Assembly (NCBI GenBank): GCA_937920235.1
Contig: CALGUK010000040.1
Span: 1-61,999, forward strand
Length of the DNA stretch: 61,999 nucleotides
Reading direction: 5' to 3'
From: an uncultured Clostridia bacterium
GTDB lineage: Bacteria > Bacillota > Clostridia > Oscillospirales > Acutalibacteraceae
The translations under genes were made by a program, and so were the position numbers. The notes under the pieces were generated by a model. The model saw nothing but the letters and a program-made list of their open reading frames with translations. It made no database searches and was not told the DNA's origin. Of the stretch, positions 31,347 to 40,376 are shown piece by piece. Every line of letters starts with the position of its first letter. Positions within the stretch are counted from its first letter, which is position 1.

Positions 31347-33425
31347 TCACTTCACAAGTCTCGGTACTTGCCAACTGTCATCACTGCGTTCCGGAGCACC
31401 CTCAAGAAGAGCATCTCTTGAGAAATTCTGTATTCGAACATCCTCACGCAATACATTTGTCATCGGCATAACGTGTACCATTTCTTCTACATTTTCCGTC
31501 GGAACTGCATTGAGCTTTTCCTCGCTGTCCTTCATAGCAGTAAAAATGCCCTGCATAACGGCTTCCTCATCATCTGTGAGAGAAAGCTGATTTAACTGTT
31601 GAGCATTTGAGAATGTTGAGCGTTTGCCGCCGTTCTGCTTTGACGCATTACCTGTTGCCGCCTGACGCTGTGCAAGAGCACTTCCGCTTCCGAGAAGATG
31701 AACATCTTCAAGCTGCTGGTTTGTGACCTCACTCGGAGCACCAAGCAACAAATCCTGAGCATTACCATTAAGCGGGAATGCGATAACATCAAGAATTTTT
31801 TCTTCATCAGTAAGGAGCATAACCATACGGTCAATACCCGGTGCCATACCTGCGTGAGGCGGAGCGCCGTACTGGAACGCTGTATATAAAGCATTAAATC
31901 GTTTTTTGAGCTCTTCCTCATCATAACCTGCAATTTCAAACGCCTTTTTCATAATATCAATATCGTGATTACGAACAGCGCCCGAAGCAAGCTCTATACC
32001 GTTACACACAAGGTCATACTGATAAGCAAGGACTTCTGTCGGATCCTTTGTAAGAAGAGCCTCCATACCGCCCTGAGGCATTGAGAACGGATTGTGGGTA
32101 AAGATAGTCTCTCCTGTTTCTTCATCATTTTCATACATCGGGAAGTCAACGACAAAGCAGAATTCAAAAGCATCGTCATTTATAAGATCAAGCTGATTTT
32201 TGTCAGCAAGCCAAGTGCGGATCATACCTGCCTTTTTCTCTGTGCTGTTTTTCTTTTCATCACAAATAAAGAAAAGTGTTTCTCCCTCTTTGACGCCTGT
32301 AAGATTTGTAATTTCAACCTTTTGTGCGTCGCTCAAGAATTTAGCGATAGGTCCTGCAAAAGCGCCCTCCTTAAGTGTTATATATCCAAGTCCTCCGAGA
32401 CCAACCTCGTTTGATGTTGCGAATTTGAGTGAGTCCTCAAAGAATTTCTTTGATTTACCCTGACAGTTTGCAACGATACCGCGGACAGGCTTGCCTTTGA
32501 ATGCAGGGAAATCGACATCTGCAAAGAAATCTGTCAGATCGCATATAACAAGCGGATTGCGGAGATCGGGTTTATCCGAACCGTAAGTCATCATCGCATC
32601 AGCATAGGTAATTCTGCGGAAGGGCTTCGGAGTTACCTTTTTATCCGAAAAAGCCGTAAATGTATCATAGATTACATCTTCACAGATATCAAGAACCTCT
32701 TCCTGAGTTGCAAATGCCATTTCAAAGTCGAGCTGATAAAATTCACCCGGAGAACGGTCTGCACGGGCATCTTCATCACGGAAGCAGGGTGCAACCTGGA
32801 AATAACGGTCAAAACCGGAAACCATAAGCAATTGTTTGAACTGCTGAGGTGCCTGCGGAAGAGCATAGAATTTACCAGGATGCTTTCTTGACGGAACAAG
32901 GAAGTCTCTGGCACCTTCCGGTGATGATGCCGTGAGAATAGGTGTTTGCATTTCAAGGAAATCCATTTCCTCCATCTTGCTGCGAAGGTGGCGGATAATT
33001 TTTGAACGCATAACAAGGTTATTATGGTTTTTGGGATTTCGAAGGTCAAGGTAACGGTATTTGAGACGGACCTCATCCTTGCTCTGTCTTGACGCTCTTA
33101 CATCAAAAGGAAGCATATTGCGGCTCTTACCGAGAATCCGAAGACTGTCAGCAACAAGCTCCACATTACCTGTTTCAATTTTCTCATTTACCGTGTCAGG
33201 ATCACGCTTTTCAACAACACCGCTGACAGAGATAACCGTTTCACGGTTTACATTTTTGAGCAGTTCCTCATTATGAATAACAACCTGAGTTACACCCGTA
33301 TAGTCACGGATGTCCACAAAGATAACGCCGCCGTGGTCACGGACAACATCAACCCAGCCTGCAAGCTGAACTGTTTTTCCGATATGTTCATCACGGATGT
33401 CGTTACAGAATAGTGTTCTGTACAT
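31347..33425 (-). CDS. aspS: Aspartyl-tRNA synthetase fused to GatC
   Basis: The 692-aa product has a bacterial AspRS (about 1-578) with an OB anticodon-binding domain, motif 2 FRDEDARADRSPGEFYQLDFE, a GAD insertion (about 290-410) and motif 3 GMAPGIDRMVMLL. A linker rich in Ser, Gln and Asn (about 579-607) leads into a GatC domain (608-692) recognisable by LSLTDDEE, EKLNAVPTENVEEMVHV, PMTNVLRED and APERSDDSWQVPRLV. AspRS, presumably non-discriminating, makes Asp-tRNA(Asn) and GatCAB amidates it, so the fusion links the two steps. No separate gatC lies in the operon. The ATG follows AGGAGGTAAAGAAA, and a T-box precedes the gene. Confidence 0.96.
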   Translation of the reverse strand: MYRTLFCNDIRDEHIGKTVQLAGWVDVVRDHGGVIFVDIRDYTGVTQVVIHNEELLKNVNRETVISVSGVVEKRDPDTVNEKIETGNVELVADSLRILGKSRNMLPFDVRASRQSKDEVRLKYRYLDLRNPKNHNNLVMRSKIIRHLRSKMEEMDFLEMQTPILTASSPEGARDFLVPSRKHPGKFYALPQAPQQFKQLLMVSGFDRYFQVAPCFRDEDARADRSPGEFYQLDFEMAFATQEEVLDICEDVIYDTFTAFSDKKVTPKPFRRITYADAMMTYGSDKPDLRNPLVICDLTDFFADVDFPAFKGKPVRGIVANCQGKSKKFFEDSLKFATSNEVGLGGLGYITLKEGAFAGPIAKFLSDAQKVEITNLTGVKEGETLFFICDEKKNSTEKKAGMIRTWLADKNQLDLINDDAFEFCFVVDFPMYENDEETGETIFTHNPFSMPQGGMEALLTKDPTEVLAYQYDLVCNGIELASGAVRNHDIDIMKKAFEIAGYDEEELKKRFNALYTAFQYGAPPHAGMAPGIDRMVMLLTDEEKILDVIAFPLNGNAQDLLLGAPSEVTNQQLEDVHLLGSGSALAQRQAATGNASKQNGGKRSTFSNAQQLNQLSLTDDEEAVMQGIFTAMKDSEEKLNAVPTENVEEMVHVMPMTNVLREDVRIQNFSRDALLEGAPERSDDSWQVPRLVK

Positions 33426-33453
33426 TTTCTTTACCTCCTAAGATTCCCGAAAC

Positions 33454-33676
33454 AAAATAAAAAGCCCCGGGAATACAATAAATATTCCCGGGACGAGTAA
33501 ATCAAAATACCCGCGGTGCCACCCGCATTGATTTGCAAGAGCAAATCCTCTTTTATACTTTTATATTTAATTAGAATTGCCGTTCAGAGTGTTTCCAAGC
33601 TTACTACTCATCTCAAACGCGCTTTCAGTCGGTGACGCATTCTCCCTGGCAGACTTTCCATAAAAGCTGAGTCTCT
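33454..33676 (-). ncRNA. T-box riboswitch controlling aspS-gatC/gatA/gatB (probable Asn specifier)
   Basis: The leader contains the T-box motif GGGTGGCACCGCGGG (near 33513-33527) and a terminator (CCCGGGAATA pairing with TATTCCCGGG plus a T-run, 33456-33493). Stem I is closed by CAGAG near its 5' end and CTCTG after the specifier loop. That loop reads GGAAACA next to CTCTG, so the specifier is most likely AAC (Asn). The operon would be switched on by uncharged tRNA(Asn), fitting indirect Asn-tRNA synthesis. Confidence 0.9.
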
Positions 33677-33682
33677 GAAAAT

Positions 33683-33710
33683 ATTATAGCAAAAAAACCG
33701 TGTTTGTCAA
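33683..33710 (-). promoter_or_regulatory. Promoter of the aspS T-box operon
   Basis: A TTGACA -35 (33705-33710), 16-bp spacer and TATAAT -10 (33683-33688) precede the T-box leader. Confidence 0.85.
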
Positions 33711-33804
33711 CAAAATTTCACGAATTTTTTTGTTACAAATCACTACCATCAATTACAGTATATGCACTATCCGACGATTTATTTCATTCAGCAATTTTTT
33801 CTTA

Positions 33805-33848
33805 TAAAAATTGAGTATTCACAGGTCAAATCCCTTATGAATACTCAA
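33805..33848 (-). terminator. Terminator of tRNA-Leu
   Basis: TTGAGTATTCA pairs with TGAATACTCAA (33811-33848) and is followed on the minus strand by TTTTTATAAG, directly after the tRNA 3' CCA. Confidence 0.85.
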
Positions 33849-33850
33849 TA

Positions 33851-33937
33851 TGGTGCTGGTGACCGGACTTGAACCGGTACGGTATTGCTACCGAGGGATT
33901 TTAAGTCCCTTGCGTCTGCCGATTTCGCCACACCAGC
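33851..33937 (-). tRNA. tRNA-Leu (anticodon UAA)
   Basis: An 87-nt tRNA with a long variable arm folds with acceptor stem GCTGGTG/CACCAGC, discriminator A and an encoded CCA. The anticodon loop reads CTTAAAA, giving anticodon TAA for Leu codon TTA. The T-loop reads GGTTCAAGTCC. A promoter (TTGACA-17-TATAAT, 33961-33989) and a terminator make it a single-gene unit. Confidence 0.96.
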
Positions 33938-33960
33938 ATACTGTTTTTCACAGCCTAATT

Positions 33961-33989
33961 ATTATATATTATGATTTAAAAAATGTCAA
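33961..33989 (-). promoter_or_regulatory. tRNA-Leu promoter
   Basis: TTGACA (33984-33989) and TATAAT (33961-33966), both perfect, are separated by 17 bp and lie about 24 bp before the mature tRNA 5' end. Confidence 0.85.
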
Positions 33990-34007
33990 TATGAGATTAA
34001 AAAGTTT

Positions 34008-34042
34008 TACAAAAACGGCGGAGTATCTGCTCCGCCGTTTTG
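34008..34042. terminator. Terminator downstream of the GH13 gene
   Basis: AAAACGGCGGAG pairs with CTCCGCCGTTTT around a short loop, followed by TTGTAAAA on the minus strand. It lies 8 bp after the GH13 stop. Confidence 0.85.
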
Positions 34043-34049
34043 CATCATT

Positions 34050-35936
34050 TTATCTTACCTTATAGATATTTACCTCGTAGGCACGAAGCTTATCTGCTGT
34101 TGCAGGATAATTCGAAAGTACGCAGGCACCCTCTGCAGCTCTCGGTCTTACAACAATATTTTCAGTAAGGTTCATCTCGATGTAGAATTTTCCTTCACTG
34201 CTTTCTCTGTAGAGACAGAAAGTTTTGTCGTTTGTCTCAATCGGTTTAAAGTCGCCGTAAATGAGAGTTGCTTTATTTTCCTTACGCAGTGCCATAAGAG
34301 CCTTATAGTAATTAAACGTACTTGTCTTATCTTCAGCCTGAACCTTGGCATTGCACTCTTTATAATCACCGTTTACGCGAATCCACGGTGTACCGCTTGT
34401 AAAGCCTGCATTTTCGCTGTCATCCCAACAAACAGGTGTTCTTGAATGATCACGGCTGCCTGCCATAATGGTTGCCCAAGCCTCCTGCTCAGTTTTTCCT
34501 TTTTCAATAAGCTCAGCGTATTTATTTATTGATTCAACATCTCGAAGCTCTGACATGTCCTTAAAATCGCAATTCATCATACCGAGTTCTTCGCCCTGGA
34601 AAATGTATGGTGTTGCACGGCCTGTAAGAAGCATTGCACCGATAAGCTTTGATAGAGGCTTTCTGAATTTCGGATCTGGATTGACCTTAGAAACCATTCT
34701 CGGATTATCGTGATTTTCGATAACCAATGTTGGCCAGGATGAGCCGTAGAGTGAGAGCTGATATTTGGTGAACATCTGCTTAAGATATTTGAGGTCGTAT
34801 TTATAATCATCCCATCTCTGTTTTCCGCGTGCTTCAAGCTGATCAAAAAGGAATGTCTCACGAATTTCTTCGCGTGAATCGTCAACAAGGTATTTTGCCA
34901 TTTCCACACCGATACCACCTGTTTCACCGACGCAGAAGGATTCGGGGAATTTCTTGAATGAATTTTCATTAAGCTCGTGGAGATATTCGTGGAGATGAGG
35001 TCCCCAGAAATAATGCTCACCGCCGTAGCCGATGAACTCACCGACAAGCGGATTACCGTCGGGTAAGCCCTCAACCTTTGAAATAAGGTTGATAACATCC
35101 ATTCTGAAGCCGTCAACACCTTTTTCAAGCCACCAACAAACCATCTCCGCAATTTCAGCACGCATATCGGGATTTTCCCAATTCAAGTCCATTTGCTTTG
35201 ATGAGAAGAGGTGCATTGCCCACTCATCGAGCTCAGGATAATAATTCCAGGCGGGGCCTGAGAAAAGAGAAGTCCAGTTGTTCGGAGGGATACCTTCGCC
35301 CTTTCCCTTTCTGAAAATATAGTAATCCTTATACTTAGGGTCACCTGCAAGCGCCTTTTGGAACCATTCGTGTTCATCTGACGTATGGTTGACAACAAGG
35401 TCCATAACAAGCTTCATTCCGCGCTTATGTATCTCATCAAGCATCTGATCAAAGTCATCCATAGTACCGAACTCAGTCATAATTGCTTTATAGTCACGGA
35501 TATCATAACCCATATCATCATTCGGTGAATCATAGATAGGGCTGAGCCATAAAACATCTACACCGAGATCCTTAAGATAATCGAGTTTGGAAATAATTCC
35601 CTGTAAATCACCTATTCCGTCGCCGTTTGAGTCCATGAATGAGCGCGGATAAATCTGATATATAACAGATTCTTTCCACCACTTAGGGTCAACTTCATTT
35701 TTTGTAATTACTTTTTCGGGTGTATAGCTCAAAAGATTACAAAGATGCTCAACAGTCTCCATAGGAAGCTTATCTCCGAGAATTTTCGGAATAGCCTTCA
35801 GCTTCATTTTACCCACAAGAGGATTATGGATTACCGCGGCAGGAATGCCTGCGTGATAAGCCACCATTTCCACAAGATCGTTACCTACCGGAGTAGCCAA
35901 AACCTCTTTTAGTGTGCTTGCAGGAGTAATTTTCAT
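34050..35936 (-). CDS. GH13 alpha-glucosidase (oligo-1,6-glucosidase type) with extra N-terminal domain
   Basis: The 628-aa protein contains a GH13 barrel from about residue 85 (WWKESVIYQIYPRSFMDSNGDGIGDL). The nucleophile Asp is in GFRMDVI, the acid/base Glu in FCVGETGG and the stabilising Asp in IENHDNPRM. The calcium-type loop DSNGDGIGD is typical of oligo-1,6-glucosidases. About 80 residues precede the barrel (TPASTLKEVLATPVGNDLVE onward) and look helical; they are not part of normal GH13 enzymes. It hydrolyses alpha-glucosides inside the cell. The ATG at 35936 follows AAAGGAAAG. A promoter TTGAAT-17-TATAAT lies at 35979-36007. Confidence 0.95.
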   Translation of the reverse strand: MKITPASTLKEVLATPVGNDLVEMVAYHAGIPAAVIHNPLVGKMKLKAIPKILGDKLPMETVEHLCNLLSYTPEKVITKNEVDPKWWKESVIYQIYPRSFMDSNGDGIGDLQGIISKLDYLKDLGVDVLWLSPIYDSPNDDMGYDIRDYKAIMTEFGTMDDFDQMLDEIHKRGMKLVMDLVVNHTSDEHEWFQKALAGDPKYKDYYIFRKGKGEGIPPNNWTSLFSGPAWNYYPELDEWAMHLFSSKQMDLNWENPDMRAEIAEMVCWWLEKGVDGFRMDVINLISKVEGLPDGNPLVGEFIGYGGEHYFWGPHLHEYLHELNENSFKKFPESFCVGETGGIGVEMAKYLVDDSREEIRETFLFDQLEARGKQRWDDYKYDLKYLKQMFTKYQLSLYGSSWPTLVIENHDNPRMVSKVNPDPKFRKPLSKLIGAMLLTGRATPYIFQGEELGMMNCDFKDMSELRDVESINKYAELIEKGKTEQEAWATIMAGSRDHSRTPVCWDDSENAGFTSGTPWIRVNGDYKECNAKVQAEDKTSTFNYYKALMALRKENKATLIYGDFKPIETNDKTFCLYRESSEGKFYIEMNLTENIVVRPRAAEGACVLSNYPATADKLRAYEVNIYKVR

Positions 35937-36024
35937 AAAAATCTTTCCTTTCATTATCGCTTTTAATATAACGGAATTATTATACAACAAAATGTTTTAA
36001 AATTCAACAGTGAGGATATAATTA

Positions 36025-36053
36025 TTGAAATGCTTTAAAAATTATGTTATCAT
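36025..36053 (+). promoter_or_regulatory. Promoter of the secreted protein gene at 36087
   Basis: TTGAAA (36025-36030) and TATCAT (36048-36053) are 17 bp apart, divergent from the GH13 promoter. Confidence 0.65.
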
Positions 36054-36086
36054 TCAATTAAAAAAATATAAAGGAATGAGATAATT

Positions 36087-37178
36087 ATGAAGAAATTTCT
36101 AAGTATACTGCTTTCCGCAGTTATGATTATCAGCATTTTCCCGGTATCTTCCTTTGCCGTGTCAGACAGATTTGCCGTACCCTACTCTATAGTTGACGGA
36201 GTTACCGATATTTTTTATGCGGTAAAAAACATTTTTGACAGTGTTATAGGTTTTATCGGCGGTGACAAAATTGTTGACGTTGACAAATACAGAGAAAAGC
36301 CCTTCGAAGTGCCCGGACTTGACGACGGATTCATTCCACAGGGACTCTGTTATGTTGAAGCGCTGAGCTCTTTTGCGATAAGCGGATATATGGAGAACGA
36401 CGCTGAAGGAAACAAGCAGAATTCGAGAATATATCTTGTTAATCCCGACACAAACGAGAGTAGGATGTTCATTATTGACGGATACACCGGTCACGCGGGC
36501 GGTATTGCATCAAGCGGAAATGACCTTTGGATTTCATCGGGCGGAAGCGCTTCCTCGGACGGTAAGATTTATCATTTCTCAACCGATTTATTCAAGACGG
36601 AAAACGGTGCGAAAATTAAATACGACGGATATTTCTCAGTACCGGTAAAAGGCTCCGTATTGTATTGCGATGACAACAAGCTGTGGGTCTGTGAATTTTA
36701 CAACAATGATAAAGACAGCAACAAGGTCAATAAGGAGCATCATTACGGCTCAAATCACGCCTGGGCCTGCGGCTACAATCTTCCCGTTGATGTTGATTAT
36801 TCGGCAAAAGAAAAGCTCACACCCGACGTGGTGCTTTCTGTCCCGGATAAAGTTCAGGGAATGGCAATTACTGATGACTCGGAAGTTGTTTTCAGCACAT
36901 CCTATGGAAGAAGAAACAATTCAAAGCTTCACGTTTTTGAGCCGTACAGCGAATGGAAATCAGATACCGTGAATGTTTACGGAACAGAGATTCCGATTTA
37001 CATTGCAAAGCGTAAAACACGAATCACAAGATTTAAAATGCCTACCCTTATGGAAGGTCTTGATTATAACGATGGCAAGCTATATATAGTCTTTGAATCA
37101 GGCGCAAAAACATATTCCGATGCAAAAGAAATCAACAAATCAGTATGGGAAACCGATATTGATTCAATAATAGGATAA
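36087..37178 (+). CDS. Secreted beta-propeller-like protein of unknown function
   Basis: The 363-aa protein has a Sec signal peptide (KKFLSILLSAVMIISIFPVSSFA) with cleavage expected near residue 25 and no lipobox. The mature part contains repeated beta-strand blocks (IPQGLCYVEALSSFAISGY, HAGGIASSGNDLWISSGG, GSVLYCDDNKLWVCEFY, VQGMAITDDSEVVFSTS) like a lactonase or strictosidine-synthase-type propeller. No catalytic residue set is recognised. It is transcribed alone and convergent with the LRR gene. An extracellular sensing or binding role is speculative. Confidence 0.85.
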   Translation: MKKFLSILLSAVMIISIFPVSSFAVSDRFAVPYSIVDGVTDIFYAVKNIFDSVIGFIGGDKIVDVDKYREKPFEVPGLDDGFIPQGLCYVEALSSFAISGYMENDAEGNKQNSRIYLVNPDTNESRMFIIDGYTGHAGGIASSGNDLWISSGGSASSDGKIYHFSTDLFKTENGAKIKYDGYFSVPVKGSVLYCDDNKLWVCEFYNNDKDSNKVNKEHHYGSNHAWACGYNLPVDVDYSAKEKLTPDVVLSVPDKVQGMAITDDSEVVFSTSYGRRNNSKLHVFEPYSEWKSDTVNVYGTEIPIYIAKRKTRITRFKMPTLMEGLDYNDGKLYIVFESGAKTYSDAKEINKSVWETDIDSIIG

Positions 37179-37224
37179 AAAAATTATCACCCGCAACACA
37201 TAATGTGTACGGGTGATAATTTTT
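37179..37224. terminator. Bidirectional terminator 36087 gene / LRR operon
   Basis: AAAAATTATCACCCG pairs with CGGGTGATAATTTTT around a 16-nt loop that itself can fold (CACATAATGTG). Confidence 0.85.
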
Positions 37225-37234
37225 GTCTGTAATT

Positions 37235-38467
37235 TTATTCAGGCATTGCCGCTCTCTGAGCTGAGTAGTTTATATCAATGCTCTTTTTGAAGAGAAGGAA
37301 GTCGTATTTTGGGCGCCAATCATCGCCTGTTGCAACAGTATTGAATGAATCCTCATCAAGAGCAACATTCATTATGTTAATACCGAGGAGATTATTGTCC
37401 TGTTTATAGCAGGTGTCCCAGAATGCGTGATGTCCTATAGTTTTTACACTTGCCGGAATATACATATAGTTGAGAGCCTGGCACTGCGTAAACGCGTCAG
37501 AACCGATATATTCAAGACCCTCGGGCAATGAAAGGTAAACCTCGCCAAGTGCTTCATCGGAAGTATAATGCGGGTCTGTCACCTCACCGGACGGAACATA
37601 GGAATATATGTTTGCAAGTCTCGGGATTTCATAGAAGCCGAGTGTTTCAATAGTTTTTACACCTTCGGGAATATAAACGGTTGTCATATTTGCATAGTTG
37701 AAGCAAAGCTCACCGATTGTCGTTACTGAGGATGGAATTACATATGTAAGTACGTCTCTTTCATAATCGGCATAGTTTTCGTCTTCAACAGATGGTTCAA
37801 TTCTTCCGCCGTTCTCGTCATATTCTGCATATCCGTATTTTTCGGCAAGATATGTATCATGATCGGTAGGAACGCAGATGATTTCGGTTTTGTCCTTATT
37901 GTAAAGAACACCGTCAACATCGCAGTAATTCGGATTATTCTCATCTACTTCAATTCGCTGAAGTGCCCAGCAGGAGTAAAAAGATTTTCCGTCTATTTCG
38001 AGGACATCTGCACCGATGTTGATTACCTTAACCTTTTCGTCGCAGTTAAGAGCATACTGACGAATGCTTGTTACGGGCTTGGTCGTATCCTTTTTTAAAG
38101 TGAAGTTGGTTTTCGGATCAGGATTCGCCTCATCGTACTCAACCGTTGTCACATAGTCAATGTCGAGCTCGGTAATAAAACCTGTATTGCTGAATTTTTC
38201 AAACTGAACTCCAACCTCATTATCCTTATATTCGAAGGTATCACTCTGAACCGTGCGGACTGAAAAATACATTGAAAGAGAAACTGCAACGATAATGACA
38301 ATAGCAAAAATGAACTTTTTGAGTTTGTAATGCTTATAGGGTTTGTTAATATGAGGAGCGGCAAGACCCTCAACTCTGTATGTCCATATTTCGTCTTCCG
38401 GAATATCAAGGATGATAGGTTCGTCCTGAGTGAGATTATTTACTTTCTTTTTCTCTTTTTTACTCAT
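37235..38467 (-). CDS. Membrane-anchored BspA-type leucine-rich repeat protein
   Basis: The 410-aa protein has a cytoplasmic N-terminus, one transmembrane helix at about 50-72 (KFIFAIVIIVAVSLSMYFSV) and an extracytoplasmic LRR_5/BspA region (about 130-385). Its repeats read like VTTIGELCFNYANMTTVYIPEGVKTIE and YIGSDAFTQCQALNYMYIP. Such proteins usually mediate protein or surface contacts. It follows the MFS transporter gene by 14 bp. GGGGGTG precedes the ATG at 38467. No sorting signal is present, so the helix is the anchor. Confidence 0.88.
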   Translation of the reverse strand: MSKKEKKKVNNLTQDEPIILDIPEDEIWTYRVEGLAAPHINKPYKHYKLKKFIFAIVIIVAVSLSMYFSVRTVQSDTFEYKDNEVGVQFEKFSNTGFITELDIDYVTTVEYDEANPDPKTNFTLKKDTTKPVTSIRQYALNCDEKVKVINIGADVLEIDGKSFYSCWALQRIEVDENNPNYCDVDGVLYNKDKTEIICVPTDHDTYLAEKYGYAEYDENGGRIEPSVEDENYADYERDVLTYVIPSSVTTIGELCFNYANMTTVYIPEGVKTIETLGFYEIPRLANIYSYVPSGEVTDPHYTSDEALGEVYLSLPEGLEYIGSDAFTQCQALNYMYIPASVKTIGHHAFWDTCYKQDNNLLGINIMNVALDEDSFNTVATGDDWRPKYDFLLFKKSIDINYSAQRAAMPE

Positions 38468-38481
38468 ATCACTCACCCCCG

Positions 38482-40233
38482 TTAACCTTTATAGCTGCCG
38501 GCAGTTGATTTACCCTCTGCCAATGCCTTCTTTTCCGTTACCTCTGCACGACGCTTAAGAACTTCCATAACCATATTCTGCTTCTTGCTGTCGTAATCCC
38601 AGAAGAGATAAGGAATAGTCATAAGGAAGAAGCCTATAACGTCAACGATAATCGGAATAACTATAATATTACGTCTTGATTCGTCAATAAAGAGAACGTC
38701 CCAGTTACTGTTGAAGCCGTATCTGAGAAGCATAAGAGGAATGATAAGACCTACAAAGGATGTGATAGGTCCTGTAAACCAACCGAAAATTCCCGAGAAG
38801 CTCTCAAGACGTTCGCCGGACAAATACATCTGATAGTCGCCGATACGAACATTCATATCGTGACCTGCGGTTGTCGGAACTGTTTTTGTCATTTCCATAA
38901 AGAATAGAACCACAACGCAGATAGTACCGCAGAGATTGAGATTATCACCGCAGAACCACATAGCACAAGCAATAATTGCATAACCGATTGCACGGCTGAG
39001 CTGATAGAATATCATAATCTGCTTATATGAGAATCTCTTGAGGAAGTACGGAGATAACAAATCGGGCGGAGTTCCTGCGAAGGAAATCAGTGCTACGAGA
39101 AGCGAATACGGAAGACCGCTCAGACGGAACGTATAAAAATAAAGAATTGTAACAAACGGAAGCATACCGTTTCCGAGAGAGTCGATAAGACCAACAATAG
39201 TATTGATAAGCAAATACTTGTTTCTGAGAACTCCGAACATACCGTCCCAGAACTTTATATTAACCTTTTCCTCAATAGGAGGCTGAGGTATTCTTTCTTT
39301 GATTCTGCCTGCAAGATACATAGTGAAGGCTGCCGCTGTAATGAATGTTATCGGAATAACATAGCGATACATATTGATATCTGCCCATTCATAACGGAGA
39401 GCACCAATAATTGCAGGAAGAATAATTGCCAGAATAGAATTGAAAATGTGAGAAAGCTTTACGGGATAGCTACGGACGAGAATTCTTTCCTGGAGATTAG
39501 GACTGATTCTCTTTGAACATTCTTCAAGAACATTACCGAAGCCGAATACATTATATGTAGCAAAAAGAAGATTAGCAACCCAGACACGAGTAGCAACATC
39601 TGCAATTTCATATACAGGTAACCAACCGATAAGGATAACCATTACACACTTCGGCACAACATCACAATAAAGAGAGTATTTATATCTGCCGAATTTAGGT
39701 AACAGCTTTTTACGCCAGAAAATATTACGGGCACCAACCCAGCCGGTATAAAGGAAGTGTGTACCGAATGTTTTGAAGCACGCGGTAGCATTCATACCCT
39801 CCAACCCGTTCAGCATCGTTATAAACGCACTGGTAGGGTCAAACAGCCGCGAGTAGTCAAAGATGATTGTGGAAATACCGAATATCATCATACCTACATA
39901 AACGCCGTATAATGTCCTTTCGTTTTTCTTTTTCAAGAAGCCGAGGTTATCACAGACATACCACCACATAAGCGCTGAAATATAGCCGAGAGGCATATTC
40001 AGAATACCTATGACGGAGAATGTGAGATACGGCAACTTATAATGGTGCATAATGAGGAAACAGCTTGAAGCGAAGCCGATATACTCAAGCACCTTTGAGC
40101 CTGTGTAGTTTGCGCCGACACCGATAACAACATCCTTATATTCTTTATAAGGAACATATTTACCTTCTGCCGGTGTGTTCCAATGAGTTTTTATTTCAGT
40201 ACCTAAAGCTTTAGCCTTATCCATCAAACTCAT
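38482..40233 (-). CDS. MFS/GPH-type sugar transporter
   Basis: The 583-aa protein has about twelve transmembrane helices and the general layout of glycoside-pentoside-hexuronide or MFS_2 transporters. The long N-terminal cytoplasmic segment is NTPAEGKYVPYKEYKD, and the C-terminal tail is charged and Lys/Glu-rich. The gene is followed by an LRR protein gene in the same operon. Its neighbourhood next to GH13 suggests uptake of an oligosaccharide, but the substrate is not visible. The promoter is TTGTAA-17-TAAAAT just upstream. Confidence 0.85.
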   Translation of the reverse strand: MSLMDKAKALGTEIKTHWNTPAEGKYVPYKEYKDVVIGVGANYTGSKVLEYIGFASSCFLIMHHYKLPYLTFSVIGILNMPLGYISALMWWYVCDNLGFLKKKNERTLYGVYVGMMIFGISTIIFDYSRLFDPTSAFITMLNGLEGMNATACFKTFGTHFLYTGWVGARNIFWRKKLLPKFGRYKYSLYCDVVPKCVMVILIGWLPVYEIADVATRVWVANLLFATYNVFGFGNVLEECSKRISPNLQERILVRSYPVKLSHIFNSILAIILPAIIGALRYEWADINMYRYVIPITFITAAAFTMYLAGRIKERIPQPPIEEKVNIKFWDGMFGVLRNKYLLINTIVGLIDSLGNGMLPFVTILYFYTFRLSGLPYSLLVALISFAGTPPDLLSPYFLKRFSYKQIMIFYQLSRAIGYAIIACAMWFCGDNLNLCGTICVVVLFFMEMTKTVPTTAGHDMNVRIGDYQMYLSGERLESFSGIFGWFTGPITSFVGLIIPLMLLRYGFNSNWDVLFIDESRRNIIVIPIIVDVIGFFLMTIPYLFWDYDSKKQNMVMEVLKRRAEVTEKKALAEGKSTAGSYKG

Positions 40234-40337
40234 TTTTTCACTCTCCCTTTCCTATAAATATTAATCAATTTTATCATAATTTGTATTTCTTTACAATGAG
40301 ATTTAATCATTTATTTTTTATTTGTATAGTTTCAACA

Positions 40338-40376
40338 AAAAAAGGACCTATTGCTTATGCAATAAGTCCTTTTGTT
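40338..40376. terminator. Terminator of the mntP-HAD operon
   Basis: AAAAGGACCTATTGC pairs with GCAATAAGTCCTTTT around TTAT, with T-runs on both strands. It lies directly after the HAD gene and also faces the MFS promoter region. Confidence 0.85.

Noticed and set aside
33850..34065. 71-codon plus-strand frame across the tRNA region
   Set aside because: It is antisense to tRNA-Leu and the GH13 terminator, so it is an artefact.
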